This document shows, one piece after another, positions 17,395-25,725 of a stretch of DNA of 34,543 bases. Within the stretch, counting starts at the first letter, position 1. Every line of letters begins with the position of its first letter. Origin of the DNA: Limosilactobacillus urinaemulieris (lineage in GTDB: Bacteria > Bacillota > Bacilli > Lactobacillales > Lactobacillaceae); NCBI RefSeq assembly GCF_014838745.1, contig NZ_JABUXR010000016.1, forward strand, positions 1-34,543. The letters run 5' to 3'. Below the pieces are notes generated by a model. It did no database searches, was not told the origin of the DNA, and was given only the letters and a program-made list of their open reading frames with translations. The position numbers and the translations under genes are program-made.

Positions 17395-18222
17395 TTACCG
17401 CCACCAAGTATCAGCGGGATTAATTGGCTGGTGACGCTTGTGTTGTGTCCGCTTATACCAGTTTTCAATTGTCGTAGCTGCTGGCGCATTAACATCCTTA
17501 CCTTCCAGATAATCATCAATTTCCTGGTATGAAACCCCCAGCGCCTTTTCATCAGGCAACATTGGCTGATCATCTTCCAGATCAGCAGTTGGTACTTTTT
17601 CATACAGGTGCGCTGGTGCATTTAAATACTCCAACAACGCTTTCCCCTGACGCTTATCTAAACCGGATAATGGTGTGACGTCAGCACCGCCATCCCCAAA
17701 TTTAGTATAAAAACCAGTAATTGCTTCAGCTGCGTGATCTGTACCGACAACTGCGCCACCATGCTCACCAGCAATTGCATATTGAACAATCATCCGTTCA
17801 CGAGCTTTAATATTACCCTTATTAAAATCACTGATATTGGCACCGGCCGTAGTTAATGAGTCAAGCATTGCATCGGTTGACGGCTTAATGTTAACCCGCA
17901 TCATCTTATCTGGATGAATAAACTGGTCAATTGCCATCATTGCATCAGATTCATCTGCTTGTTCACCATATGGCAATCGAACCGCAATAAATTGGTACTC
18001 TTGATCATCAGTCTCTTGACGAAGCTTCTCAACCGCTAACTGTGACAAACGGCCAGCTAATGATGAGTCTTGACCACCGGAAATTCCCAGAACCAACGTC
18101 TTCATCCCCGTCTTCTTGAGAAAACTAGCTAAAAAGTCAACTCGGCGCTCCACCTCAGTAGCTGGATCAATTTCCGGCTGGACATGAAGAGTCTTAATGA
18201 TTATTTCTTGTAAACTCGTCAT
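17395..18222 (-). CDS. nadE: NH3-dependent NAD+ synthetase
   Basis: Last step of NAD synthesis: nicotinic acid adenine dinucleotide + ammonia + ATP to NAD+. 275 aa, the short ammonia-dependent form with no glutaminase domain. The ATP pyrophosphatase P-loop is [15 protein letters not shown] (about 45-59); [31 protein letters not shown] is the conserved NAD synthetase segment. It starts 11 nt after the stop of pncB, whose product feeds the same pathway; the middle enzyme nadD is not in the window. Confidence 0.95.
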   Translation of the reverse strand: MTSLQEIIIKTLHVQPEIDPATEVERRVDFLASFLKKTGMKTLVLGISGGQDSSLAGRLSQLAVEKLRQETDDQEYQFIAVRLPYGEQADESDAMMAIDQFIHPDKMMRVNIKPSTDAMLDSLTTAGANISDFNKGNIKARERMIVQYAIAGEHGGAVVGTDHAAEAITGFYTKFGDGGADVTPLSGLDKRQGKALLEYLNAPAHLYEKVPTADLEDDQPMLPDEKALGVSYQEIDDYLEGKDVNAPAATTIENWYKRTQHKRHQPINPADTWWR

Positions 18223-18233
18223 CTTGCTGTCTC

Positions 18234-19700
18234 CTAATTATCAAGTGTCTTTACGTATTCATGAATGCGGTGAATCATGTTGAGCTTATTGTCGTAACAT
18301 TTTTGTGAGAGATCCACTGGGTATACTTCTGGATTAAGATCCCGCTTGTATTCATCCCAAAGAGCATCCAAGTTTTGCTTTCGCCGTTTTCGTGTCTCCT
18401 CTAGACTTGGTTCGTCATAAACGAATTGCCCATCTTTCCAAATATCCTTCAGCATTGGCCGGGCCTTAAAGTCATCCACATCCTTTTGCTGAAGAGGGAA
18501 ATCAGGATTGAACATGTTTAGTGAGTGTTGGTCGCGCGGATCTTCATCAGCTAAGGTAATGTAGTCACCTTCACTCTTATTATCTGCGCAATCATTGATC
18601 CGCCAAACTTGCTTTTTCCCAGGAGTCGACATCTTGCTAATGTTATTTGAGAGCTTAATTGTGTCAACCATCTTGCCATCATCGTCTTCAATCGCAACGA
18701 GCTTATAAACTGCTCCTAACGTTGGTTGGTCATAAGCGGTAATTAATTTTGTCCCAATTCCCCAAACATCAATCTTGGCACCCTGCATTTGAAGATTTTG
18801 AATTGTCTTTTCATCAAGACCATTTGAGGCAAAAATTTTAGCATCCTTAAAGCCGGCATCATCAAGGAGCTGCCGTACCTGCTTTGAGAGGTAGGCCATA
18901 TCGCCACTATCAATCCGCACACCAAGGAAGTTGATTTTATCGCCGAATTCCTTAGCAACCTTAATTGCAGCTGGAACACCACTCTTTAACGTATCAAAAG
19001 TATCCACAAGAAATACACAATCATGGTGCGTTTCAGCATAGGCCTTAAATGCATCATAATCGTTGCGGTAGGCTTGAACAAGCGCGTGGGCATGGGTCCC
19101 AGAGATTGGGATTCCAAATAGCTTGCCGGCACGAACATTACTAGTTGCATCAAAGCCGCCAATATAAGCAGCTCGGGTTCCCCACAAGGCCGCATCAAAT
19201 TCCTGTGCTCGGCGTGTTCCAAATTCCATTACCGGTTGATCACCAACAATCGATTTAATCCGCGAAGCTTTAGTGGCAACCATAATTTGATAATTAATAA
19301 TATTTAATAGTGCTGTTTCAACTAATTGAGCTTCTATCATTGGTGCATCAACCTGAAGAATTGGCTCGTGGTTAAACACTAAGTCACCTTCTTCAAAACT
19401 CCGAATTGAACCAGTGAACTTAAAGTCTTTCAGGTAATCTAAGAAGTCATCAGCAAACTGACCAGTTGACCGGAGATATTCAATATCACTTGCTGTAAAG
19501 TGAAGACTTTTAATATAGCGAATAATATGATCCAGACCAGCAAAGACTGCATAACCATTTTGAAATGGCATTTTACGGAAAAAGGCTTCAAACACGGCCC
19601 GCCGGTTTCCTTGTCCTTGCTTCCAATATGTTTGCATCATGCTAAGTTCATACGCATCGGTATGAAGAGCTGTACTATCATCTGGATAATTAAATTTCAT
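18234..19700 (-). CDS. pncB: Nicotinate phosphoribosyltransferase
   Basis: Preiss-Handler salvage enzyme turning nicotinate, PRPP and ATP into nicotinate mononucleotide. 488 aa, family length. Key segments are [14 protein letters not shown] at the N-terminus, [31 protein letters not shown], and [14 protein letters not shown] with the phosphorylated/catalytic His (about 203-205), then [13 protein letters not shown]. It heads the pncB-nadE-tex-sprT transcript from its own extended -10 promoter. Dependence on external nicotinate is typical for this genus. Confidence 0.95.
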   Translation of the reverse strand: MKFNYPDDSTALHTDAYELSMMQTYWKQGQGNRRAVFEAFFRKMPFQNGYAVFAGLDHIIRYIKSLHFTASDIEYLRSTGQFADDFLDYLKDFKFTGSIRSFEEGDLVFNHEPILQVDAPMIEAQLVETALLNIINYQIMVATKASRIKSIVGDQPVMEFGTRRAQEFDAALWGTRAAYIGGFDATSNVRAGKLFGIPISGTHAHALVQAYRNDYDAFKAYAETHHDCVFLVDTFDTLKSGVPAAIKVAKEFGDKINFLGVRIDSGDMAYLSKQVRQLLDDAGFKDAKIFASNGLDEKTIQNLQMQGAKIDVWGIGTKLITAYDQPTLGAVYKLVAIEDDDGKMVDTIKLSNNISKMSTPGKKQVWRINDCADNKSEGDYITLADEDPRDQHSLNMFNPDFPLQQKDVDDFKARPMLKDIWKDGQFVYDEPSLEETRKRRKQNLDALWDEYKRDLNPEVYPVDLSQKCYDNKLNMIHRIHEYVKTLDN

Positions 19701-19735
19701 TGTTCAGTATCCTCTCACTTATGTTAATAACCAAC

Positions 19736-19764
19736 ATTGTAGCACGATTTTTACTTTTCCAAAA
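19736..19764 (-). promoter_or_regulatory. Extended -10 promoter of pncB
   Basis: Minus-strand TGCTACAAT extended -10 (TACAAT at 19736-19741) with TTTTGG 17 nt upstream (19759-19764). It overlaps the 3' end of the GntR gene and lies about 36 nt before the pncB start, so pncB can be expressed independently of that gene. Confidence 0.6.
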
Positions 19765-20452
19765 CGAACTCAAATCGCGAACCAACGTATTGAGTATGAA
19801 CGTATTCAAATGGTATCCCATCCTGCAAATACGATAATTGTGTCATCCGTAATAACGGATCGCCACGCTTAACATTTAAGTAGGTTGCAATTCGTTCATT
19901 CGCTTTAGTTGCGGAAATATGCTGAACTGCATGTCCAGGATAAAGGTGCGCCTTATGCTCAAGAGTTTCCCAAAATGAAGTTGTTACTTCTTCTTTGCTT
20001 AATCCCTTTACTAAGTTAGCTGGGATGGTTGCCACTTCAAAACAGATTGGAACGTCATTCCCTGACCGAATTCGCTCCATCCGGACAACCTGATCCCCTT
20101 CTTTTAGAGCTAATTTTTCAATTTCAACTTGAGAAGGGATCGTTAAATGGTACGAAATAGTGGTACTGGAGGGAACCTTCCCTAAGGACTTCATCAGGTC
20201 CGTAAAACTTGTTACTCCAGACATCCGTTCTTGAACTTTTCGGTTGGCAACAAATGTTCCAGACCCAACCCGGCGTTCAAGAATCCCTTCATCGACAAGT
20301 TCTTGAATTGCTTGCCGTAACGTCATCCGGCTGACATTAAATTGACCAGCCAGTTCCCGTTCAGCAGGAATCTTTTCGCCAACTTTCCATTTACCATCCT
20401 CAATGTTCTCCCGTAATTGATTATGGATCTTAATATATATCGGTGAACTCAT
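19751..20452 (-). CDS. GntR-family (HutC/UTRA) transcriptional regulator
   Basis: 233-aa repressor with an N-terminal winged helix (PAERELAGQFNVSRMTLRQAIQELVDEGIL-ERRVGSGTFV, about 25-70) and a C-terminal UTRA effector domain like YvoA/NagR and TreR regulators. Such proteins often sense a sugar phosphate; the ligand here is unknown. There is no sugar gene next to it: downstream lies pncB with its own promoter, upstream an aspartate racemase gene behind a terminator. GGAGG precedes the ATG. It is distinct from the second UTRA regulator at 30629-31360. Confidence 0.88.
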   Translation of the reverse strand: MSSPIYIKIHNQLRENIEDGKWKVGEKIPAERELAGQFNVSRMTLRQAIQELVDEGILERRVGSGTFVANRKVQERMSGVTSFTDLMKSLGKVPSSTTISYHLTIPSQVEIEKLALKEGDQVVRMERIRSGNDVPICFEVATIPANLVKGLSKEEVTTSFWETLEHKAHLYPGHAVQHISATKANERIATYLNVKRGDPLLRMTQLSYLQDGIPFEYVHTQYVGSRFEFVLEK

Positions 20453-20550
20453 GCTGCTCGTCCTCCTTACACCATTTAGAACAATAATTAGCTATTTACA
20501 ATAGTAACATCAATTAATAGGATTAGACCAATTTCAAAACAATTATTAAG

Positions 20551-20593
20551 AAAAAGGTCCTAACGTTTTATAAAGCAACTGCTAGAACCTTTT
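20551..20593 (-). terminator. Terminator after racemase gene
   Basis: Arms AAAAGGT(T)CTA and TAG(G)ACCTTTTT on the minus strand form an interrupted stem ending in a T run, about 12 nt past the racemase stop. It separates that operon from the GntR gene. Confidence 0.65.
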
Positions 20594-20604
20594 CAGTAAA
20601 TTTA

Positions 20605-21318
20605 TTAATTTTCGTTGCGAATTTTCATTGCCCGGTCAAGGGTCCGGTCAACGATGATTGACTGTGAATCAGCAACGGGATACTTAGTTTCAGGATTCAT
20701 TTCTTCAGCATAGGAAAGCTCCGTGCAGCCAAGGATAACAATGTCACAGTGTTCTTCCTCAATCATCTTTCTGACAAGCTCATGATACTTCTTGCCATCA
20801 GAATGGCCGCCCTCCTTAATATCATGGTAAATTAAGTCCTCAGTCATTTCCTGAATTTCAGGAGTGGCCTTAACTTCCTCATAACCAGCATTTTGGATAT
20901 AAGAATCGTAAATCCCAGATACCATCGTTCCATCTGTTCCTAAAAGACCAACCCGTTTAGCATCAGGCTTTAACCGCTTAATTTCGTTAACGGTTTCTTG
21001 AAGCATGTTAAGAATCGGGACATCAGTAGCCGCTTGTAACTCATCAAAAGAATAGTGGGCAGTATTACAAATGAGGACAAAGAATTCTGGCTTAAGGAGA
21101 CTTTGTTGTTTAATGTCTTCAATTAAAGCCTTGGTTGGACTTGGCTTACTATGATCAAGGATCCAGCTTGTCCGGTCAGGAACTGTTGCGTGGTTAACCA
21201 CGATGTAATCTAAATAATCCTGATCACGCTTCGTTGGTGTCCGTTGATCTAAAATCCGCATATAACTTTCTGTGGCTAATGTTCCCATCCCACCAAGAAC
21301 TGTAAAAAACTTTTTCAT
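20605..21318 (-). CDS. Aspartate/glutamate racemase family protein
   Basis: PLP-independent amino-acid racemase of 237 aa. The two catalytic cysteines are at C84 (LICNTAHYSFDEL) and C198 (ILGCTELSYAEE), both intact, and the N-terminal VLGGMGTLATE fits aspartate racemase more than MurI glutamate racemase. D-aspartate is a component of the peptidoglycan cross-bridge in many lactobacilli, so a cell-wall role is plausible. The gene lies 38 nt after an AspT-like aspartate exchanger, consistent with a shared aspartate substrate. Glutamate racemase (MurI) activity cannot be excluded. Confidence 0.85.
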   Translation of the reverse strand: MKKFFTVLGGMGTLATESYMRILDQRTPTKRDQDYLDYIVVNHATVPDRTSWILDHSKPSPTKALIEDIKQQSLLKPEFFVLICNTAHYSFDELQAATDVPILNMLQETVNEIKRLKPDAKRVGLLGTDGTMVSGIYDSYIQNAGYEEVKATPEIQEMTEDLIYHDIKEGGHSDGKKYHELVRKMIEEEHCDIVILGCTELSYAEEMNPETKYPVADSQSIIVDRTLDRAMKIRNEN

Positions 21319-21356
21319 GATTATAACCTCACTTTATGGTTTCTGATTTCTTATTC

Positions 21357-23006
21357 TTAAGCTAATAAAGCAACAAAAATTGGTCCTAGTAAGGTAATCC
21401 CGACATTTCCCATGATGTAGGCCGGCGTTAATGCAGCGGCAAAATACGCTCCACCTTCTGAACCAGCTTGGTCAGCAATCTCTGTCATTACTGCCGCACA
21501 AGTCCCTGAACCAGTTAAGCCACCAATCAATGCTAAGGGTTCCATATGTAATACATAACGACCAAATAGCAGCGTTAACAGGTGAGGAGCAATCGCAATA
21601 ACCGCACCGATAAACAGCACACCGATCCCTAAAGACTTAATCGCACCAGTGAACGCTTGGGCTGACTGAAGACCAACTGTCCCGACAAAGAGCGTTAACC
21701 CCAGATTTTGGAAAAAGGCGGTCACTGTTGGTGGAATTGAATCGTGATCACGGTGTCGGGAAATCCACGTACTCAGGGCTAACCCCATTAATAATGCAGC
21801 AACACCGTTTCCTAGTTGTAACGGAATTCCATTCAATTTTAGTCCTAGTATTCCTAATAAGGAAGCACCAGCAATCCCAAGTGAAAAAAGTGAATAGTTA
21901 ATGGCTAACGCACTGGTATGCAACCGCCCCATTTTCTTTAGGATCGCCGATGTTCGTGATGTATTCCCGGTTAATGAAATTACATCCCCAGGACTCAGCT
22001 GATTAAATAACTGCTCATTTCCCGTGTCTGGATCCTGAATATTAATAAAAACTCCATGTTGCCGCAAATGAGCTAACTGGGTCGGCTTAAAGTCCTTTCC
22101 TAGGACAAATTTTCGTTCTCGTGGTGCCTTTGTTGGCGTTAGGACTTCGGTAATTCCCTTAATGCCGTGCATTCGATCAAAGTGAATTGCATACCCAATT
22201 ACCGTTATCAGATCACCAGGTTGTAATTTGTATTCTAAGTGGTCAGTCATTTCATCGCCATGAAAGGCAACTAATGCAATCAATCGGTAGTGACTCCACT
22301 TGTTAAAACCGCCAATTGTTTTACCGACCAATGGCGAATCGTCATTCAAACAATACGTTCGGCGCCAGGTTGGGTTAGGGTTTTTGGCATGGAAATGATA
22401 CTTTCGCGCCATTAGTGGTCCCCGTGTATCTATCTTGATTCCAAGAAGTTTGGGAGCAATATCCCGAAGAAAAATGATCACTCCCAGCGTCCCAAAAACA
22501 TAGGTTAATGCATACGCAACGGGCAACTGTGCCTCATACGTTGAACGAACAGCATTGCTTACCGGCAGAGAGCCAATCGTTCGCAACGAGCTGGCAACGG
22601 TTGAAGACTGGGTCAACGAACCAGCAATAATTCCCGAAGCTACTCCTGGTCCAATATGAAATACTACAAACAATCCCCATGAAATAAGAAAGGCCGCGAC
22701 CAGCCAAAAAACACTAATAATTAAAATCCGTGACCCAAAGATCTTCAAACTCGTCATCATTTGTGGCCCTATGCGGTAACCGACAGAAAACATAAAGGCG
22801 CCAAAGAAGATTGTGCCAAGCATCTCATCACGCGGGAAGGCACCAATTTGACCAACAATTAACGTCACAACCAATGTTGCCACTGTTGCGCCAATGCTAA
22901 ACCGACCCCCAATTTTATAATCCCCAATTGCAAAGCCTAAAGCCATGCAGATAAACAAGGTAAAAACTTGGTTATGAACCATAAAGTGAATAATTGTATT
23001 AACCAT
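21357..23006 (-). CDS. AspT-like aspartate:alanine exchanger (AAEx family)
   Basis: Membrane antiporter of about 549 aa from the AAEx/YidE-YbjL duplication family. Layout: about five N-terminal membrane helices with FMFSVGYRIGPQM, two central cytoplasmic TrkA-C (RCK_C) domains (one around GKTIGGFNKWSHYRLIALVAFHGDEM, one around FVLGKDFKPTQLAHLRQHGV), then a second membrane half with GLTGSGTCAAVMTEIADQAG. The best known member, Tetragenococcus AspT, swaps L-aspartate for L-alanine to make proton-motive force with a decarboxylase; no aspartate decarboxylase is here, so substrate and purpose are inferred. The ATG at 23006 is favoured; a TTG at 23030 with AAGGA upstream is a real alternative. Confidence 0.83.
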   Translation of the reverse strand: MVNTIIHFMVHNQVFTLFICMALGFAIGDYKIGGRFSIGATVATLVVTLIVGQIGAFPRDEMLGTIFFGAFMFSVGYRIGPQMMTSLKIFGSRILIISVFWLVAAFLISWGLFVVFHIGPGVASGIIAGSLTQSSTVASSLRTIGSLPVSNAVRSTYEAQLPVAYALTYVFGTLGVIIFLRDIAPKLLGIKIDTRGPLMARKYHFHAKNPNPTWRRTYCLNDDSPLVGKTIGGFNKWSHYRLIALVAFHGDEMTDHLEYKLQPGDLITVIGYAIHFDRMHGIKGITEVLTPTKAPRERKFVLGKDFKPTQLAHLRQHGVFINIQDPDTGNEQLFNQLSPGDVISLTGNTSRTSAILKKMGRLHTSALAINYSLFSLGIAGASLLGILGLKLNGIPLQLGNGVAALLMGLALSTWISRHRDHDSIPPTVTAFFQNLGLTLFVGTVGLQSAQAFTGAIKSLGIGVLFIGAVIAIAPHLLTLLFGRYVLHMEPLALIGGLTGSGTCAAVMTEIADQAGSEGGAYFAAALTPAYIMGNVGITLLGPIFVALLA

Positions 23007-23096
23007 AAGAATCTCTTTTTTATCCCTCAAACAATTCCTTGAATCTGTTCATTACAGTCATTCATTTTAACATTATCCACGGCTTAAGGCTATCAA

Positions 23097-24497
23097 CTAG
23101 TTAAGCTTATTCTTTTCTTGAATTCGATAATTCAAAATAACGGTAATCAGGGTCACCAAAGCCAAGCAGGCGACGATTAGGTAATCAACGCGTCCCCCGA
23201 TCATCGTTCGGTTAATTAACGAACCGGTTGATTGATTCTGGAAATAAGCAACCAAGGATGCCAGCAGGCCGGTTCCCATCGAGCCGGCAAATTGCTGAAC
23301 CATGTTAAATACCGAATTAACATCAGAACTATTTTCCTGCTTAACCAGCATTGAAGCATTTGAAATTGTACAGGAAAATGAAAGATTAAACCCAATTCGT
23401 AGAATCAAGAAAAAGATAGCGACGGTTAGCGCAGTCAGTCTAGATTGGAAAAGAATAAAGCATGATGCTCCAATAACCAGCAAAGCACTCCCAGTAATAA
23501 CTGGTCTAGCATATCCTTGTTGATCAGCCCATCGACCGCCAAGTGGCGCGATAATTGCCCCAATTGCAGAACCAGGAAGCAATACTAATCCGGCAACCAT
23601 TGCAGACGAATGAAGAACATATTGCATGTAGACTGGAATAACCAACGAGATTCCAATATTAATAAATTGGAGATTAAAGTACGTAATGGTTGAAAGGCGA
23701 ATTGGAACCACCCGAAAAATTGAAAGATTCAATAATTGGGAATGTCCTGAATTATTAACGTAAATAAATAGCAAGGAGAAAATTATCCCTAAACATAAAC
23801 TAAACCAGAATCGTCCCGTTAAACCGCCATTACCAATCAAGGATACTGAATACACAACCAGAACTAATGCCAAGCTTAATAAAAATAAACTCAAGTAACT
23901 AAAACGCTTAGGATTACCGATTGGCCGAGTATCAATAGTTAGTTGGCCAATAACTAAACTGATTAAGGCTAACGGTAAGATTAGCCAAAAAATCATCCGC
24001 CAAGACATTGTTTCTGAAACAATTCCACCGTATGTTGGCCCAATTGCAGGGGCAAAAGAAATCACCATTCCTGCAAACCCGGTCATGATTCCCTTCCGAT
24101 TAGCCGGAATTTCCGTAAAAATCAAATGGAAGAGAATTGGTGTCGACAACCCCGTAGCCATCGCCTGAATTAACCTTGCAACCAATAATACCGGAAAATT
24201 AGTTGCGCAGGCGCCAATTACATCCCCAATAACAAACATTCCAACAGCAACAAGTGCCAGTTTTTGTGCAGGAAATTGTCGTAAGAGGTATGCCGTAGTT
24301 CCCATAACAATTGTCACCATTAATAAATATCCGGTAGTAATCCACTGGATAATATCAAGGGAGACGCCAAAGACCTTTACTAGTTCCGGATAAGTAACGT
24401 TCATTGCGGTTTCGTTTAAAATCCCGACGAAGGTTAATAATGCCATTGAAAAAATTGCCGCATAGGTATGGTTACCCTGTTTTATCTTCTCTATCAT
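23097..24497 (-). CDS. MFS exporter, DHA2 (EmrB/QacA) type
   Basis: 466-aa major facilitator with about 13-14 predicted hydrophobic segments. Family signatures include the N-terminal LDIIQWITTGYLLMVTIVMGTTAYLLRQF and the motif C-like stretch GFAGMVISFAPAIGPTYGGIVSE, typical of multidrug exporters such as LmrB. It starts the strand run that continues with the AspT-like gene about 70-90 nt later; cotranscription is possible but unproven. The substrate is unknown. Confidence 0.85.
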   Translation of the reverse strand: MIEKIKQGNHTYAAIFSMALLTFVGILNETAMNVTYPELVKVFGVSLDIIQWITTGYLLMVTIVMGTTAYLLRQFPAQKLALVAVGMFVIGDVIGACATNFPVLLVARLIQAMATGLSTPILFHLIFTEIPANRKGIMTGFAGMVISFAPAIGPTYGGIVSETMSWRMIFWLILPLALISLVIGQLTIDTRPIGNPKRFSYLSLFLLSLALVLVVYSVSLIGNGGLTGRFWFSLCLGIIFSLLFIYVNNSGHSQLLNLSIFRVVPIRLSTITYFNLQFINIGISLVIPVYMQYVLHSSAMVAGLVLLPGSAIGAIIAPLGGRWADQQGYARPVITGSALLVIGASCFILFQSRLTALTVAIFFLILRIGFNLSFSCTISNASMLVKQENSSDVNSVFNMVQQFAGSMGTGLLASLVAYFQNQSTGSLINRTMIGGRVDYLIVACLALVTLITVILNYRIQEKNKLN

Positions 24498-24518
24498 CTT
24501 TTCACCTCAATTTAAATC

Positions 24519-24551
24519 AAAAAAAGCCATGGCGATAAGCTTCGCCACAGC
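24519..24551 (-). terminator. Terminator between hypothetical gene and MFS gene
   Basis: Minus-strand GCTGTGGCGA / TCGCCATGGC stem followed by TTTTTTT, 20-25 nt after the stop of the 213-aa protein gene. Confidence 0.85.
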
Positions 24552-24575
24552 ATCCCTTATTATTCTAACAGCTGA

Positions 24576-25217
24576 TTAATCTTTTTCCAATGCCATTAAC
24601 CACTCTTTCGTTCCCTGATCTAATTGAGGATCAATTGTTAATGGAAAAGGTTTGAATAAAGTTGCGATCTGCTGCCAGTTAATTTTATTTTCTTGGTAAA
24701 CCGCTTGGAGAAGACGACTTTTTGTTACTTCTTGGATTTGCTTGCTGACTGGGTGATTTAAGAATGTCATCGCGGTCGCCTTAGTTGCTAATTCCTCTGC
24801 CACCATTTTAGTTAAATCTTCTTTAGTAAGCGTTCCTGAAACAAGGATTTGTTTTTTTAGCGGTACTCCCGGAAGTTCACGACGGATAAACTGCTGAAGG
24901 GCCTCCCATCCCGCAATAATCTGCCGGTAAAATTGCCAGGGAACCCGACTATTTAACTTTTGCAATAGTTCTGGAATAGTGGCGGTTAAATCTAGGTTCT
25001 GTTCTTGACAAGCACCGAGGATTTCAATTAAGAAGCGTTGATTACTTTCTTGAATATTTTTTTCCAACCTTTTCTTACTTGTCAAATTAAATCTTAAGAT
25101 TACGTAGTCCACAAATTGTTCATCATCAATTACGTTTTGCTGAGAATGCTGTTTTACTTTAAATTGATTCAGCTGTTTTAGACGACTAGACTTGGCAAAC
25201 TGCCCTTGCTTAGGCAT
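24576..25217 (-). CDS. Hypothetical protein, 213 aa
   Basis: I do not recognise this protein. It is soluble, basic at the N-terminus (MPKQGQFAKSSRLKQLNQFK) and mostly alpha-helical in appearance, with conserved-looking patches WQFYRQIIAGWEALQQF and HPVSKQIQEVTKSRLL. No catalytic motif, zinc ligand set, signal peptide or membrane helix is evident. It has its own terminator and lies just downstream of the tRNA-Gln/tRNA-Tyr pair on the same strand, so it could be transcribed partly from the tRNA promoter. Codon use resembles its neighbours, which supports a real gene. Confidence 0.75.
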   Translation of the reverse strand: MPKQGQFAKSSRLKQLNQFKVKQHSQQNVIDDEQFVDYVILRFNLTSKKRLEKNIQESNQRFLIEILGACQEQNLDLTATIPELLQKLNSRVPWQFYRQIIAGWEALQQFIRRELPGVPLKKQILVSGTLTKEDLTKMVAEELATKATAMTFLNHPVSKQIQEVTKSRLLQAVYQENKINWQQIATLFKPFPLTIDPQLDQGTKEWLMALEKD

Positions 25218-25253
25218 TGTAATTTCCCCTTCATATTAACGATTAAATATAAA

Positions 25254-25285
25254 CAAAAAAGCCACCAACCAAACAGTTGGTGACT
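25254..25285 (-). terminator. Terminator of tRNA-Gln/tRNA-Tyr
   Basis: Minus-strand CACCAAC / GTTGGTG stem (plus flanking AG/CT) with loop TGTTTG followed by T6. Confidence 0.85.
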
Positions 25286-25292
25286 TTGGCAG

Positions 25293-25364
25293 TTGGGCTA
25301 GCTGGATTCGAACCAGCGCATGACGGTACCAAAAACCGTTGCCTTACCGCTTGGCTATAGCCCA
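25293..25364 (-). tRNA. tRNA-Gln (anticodon TTG)
   Basis: 72 nt. Acceptor TGGGCTA pairs with TAGCCCA (A discriminator); anticodon stem ACGGT / ACCGT around loop TTTTGGT gives TTG. No encoded CCA. Confidence 0.95.
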
Positions 25365-25374
25365 ATAATAAAAG

Positions 25375-25457
25375 TGGAGGAGGGTGGATTCGAACCGCCG
25401 AACCCGAAGGAACGGTTTTACAGACCGTCGCGTTTAGCCAGACTTCGCTACTCCTCC
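25375..25457 (-). tRNA. tRNA-Tyr (anticodon GTA)
   Basis: 83 nt, long variable arm. Acceptor GGAGGAG pairs with CTCCTCC; anticodon loop CTGTAAA within ACGGT / ACCGT gives GTA. It is 10 nt from tRNA-Gln, so the two are one transcript. Confidence 0.95.
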
Positions 25458-25498
25458 ATAACAACGTGATAGTTAAGTAGTAACAATCAACGTTTATT

Positions 25499-25527
25499 AT
25501 AATATCGAATTTTGCTTAAAATTGCAA
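25499..25527 (-). promoter_or_regulatory. Promoter of tRNA-Tyr/tRNA-Gln
   Basis: Minus-strand TTGCAA (25522-25527), 17-nt spacer, TATTAT (25499-25504; overlaps TATAAT). It lies about 45 nt before the mature tRNA-Tyr. Confidence 0.7.
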
Positions 25528-25553
25528 GGACTTTTTTGAGAAAAATCAAAAAG

Positions 25554-25645
25554 AGAATGTGACATAAATACTTTTACTAAGTTCAAATACGAACGCGCGG
25601 TCCCTGGGAGCATGTTCGACCTTAGCTCTATCTTTAGAGTAACAA
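25554..25645. other. Structured intergenic element
   Basis: Noncoding stretch between the tRNA promoter and the dtpT terminator. It contains a hairpin with CGAAC / GTTCG outer arms (about 25586-25619) and a CTCTA / TAGAG arm pair (about 25626-25640), and starts with GTGACATAA, the same 9-mer found inverted near 107-115 after mleR. I cannot name it. Confidence 0.4.
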
Positions 25646-25647
25646 AA

Positions 25648-25683
25648 AAGTTCAGAACGATTGTTTTTTCGTCCTGAACTAAT
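25648..25683 (-). terminator. Terminator of dtpT
   Basis: Minus-strand AGTTCAGGACGA / TCGTTCTGAACT stem with A-rich loop followed by TTTTTTG, about 45 nt after the dtpT stop. Confidence 0.85.
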
Positions 25684-25725
25684 CTTAGGTTGTTTCATCT
25701 TAAATAATTGCAATTTACAAGCAGG

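Noticed and set aside
25243-25464. 73-codon ORF on the minus strand
   Set aside because: It is a chance frame across tRNA-Gln and tRNA-Tyr and their terminator.
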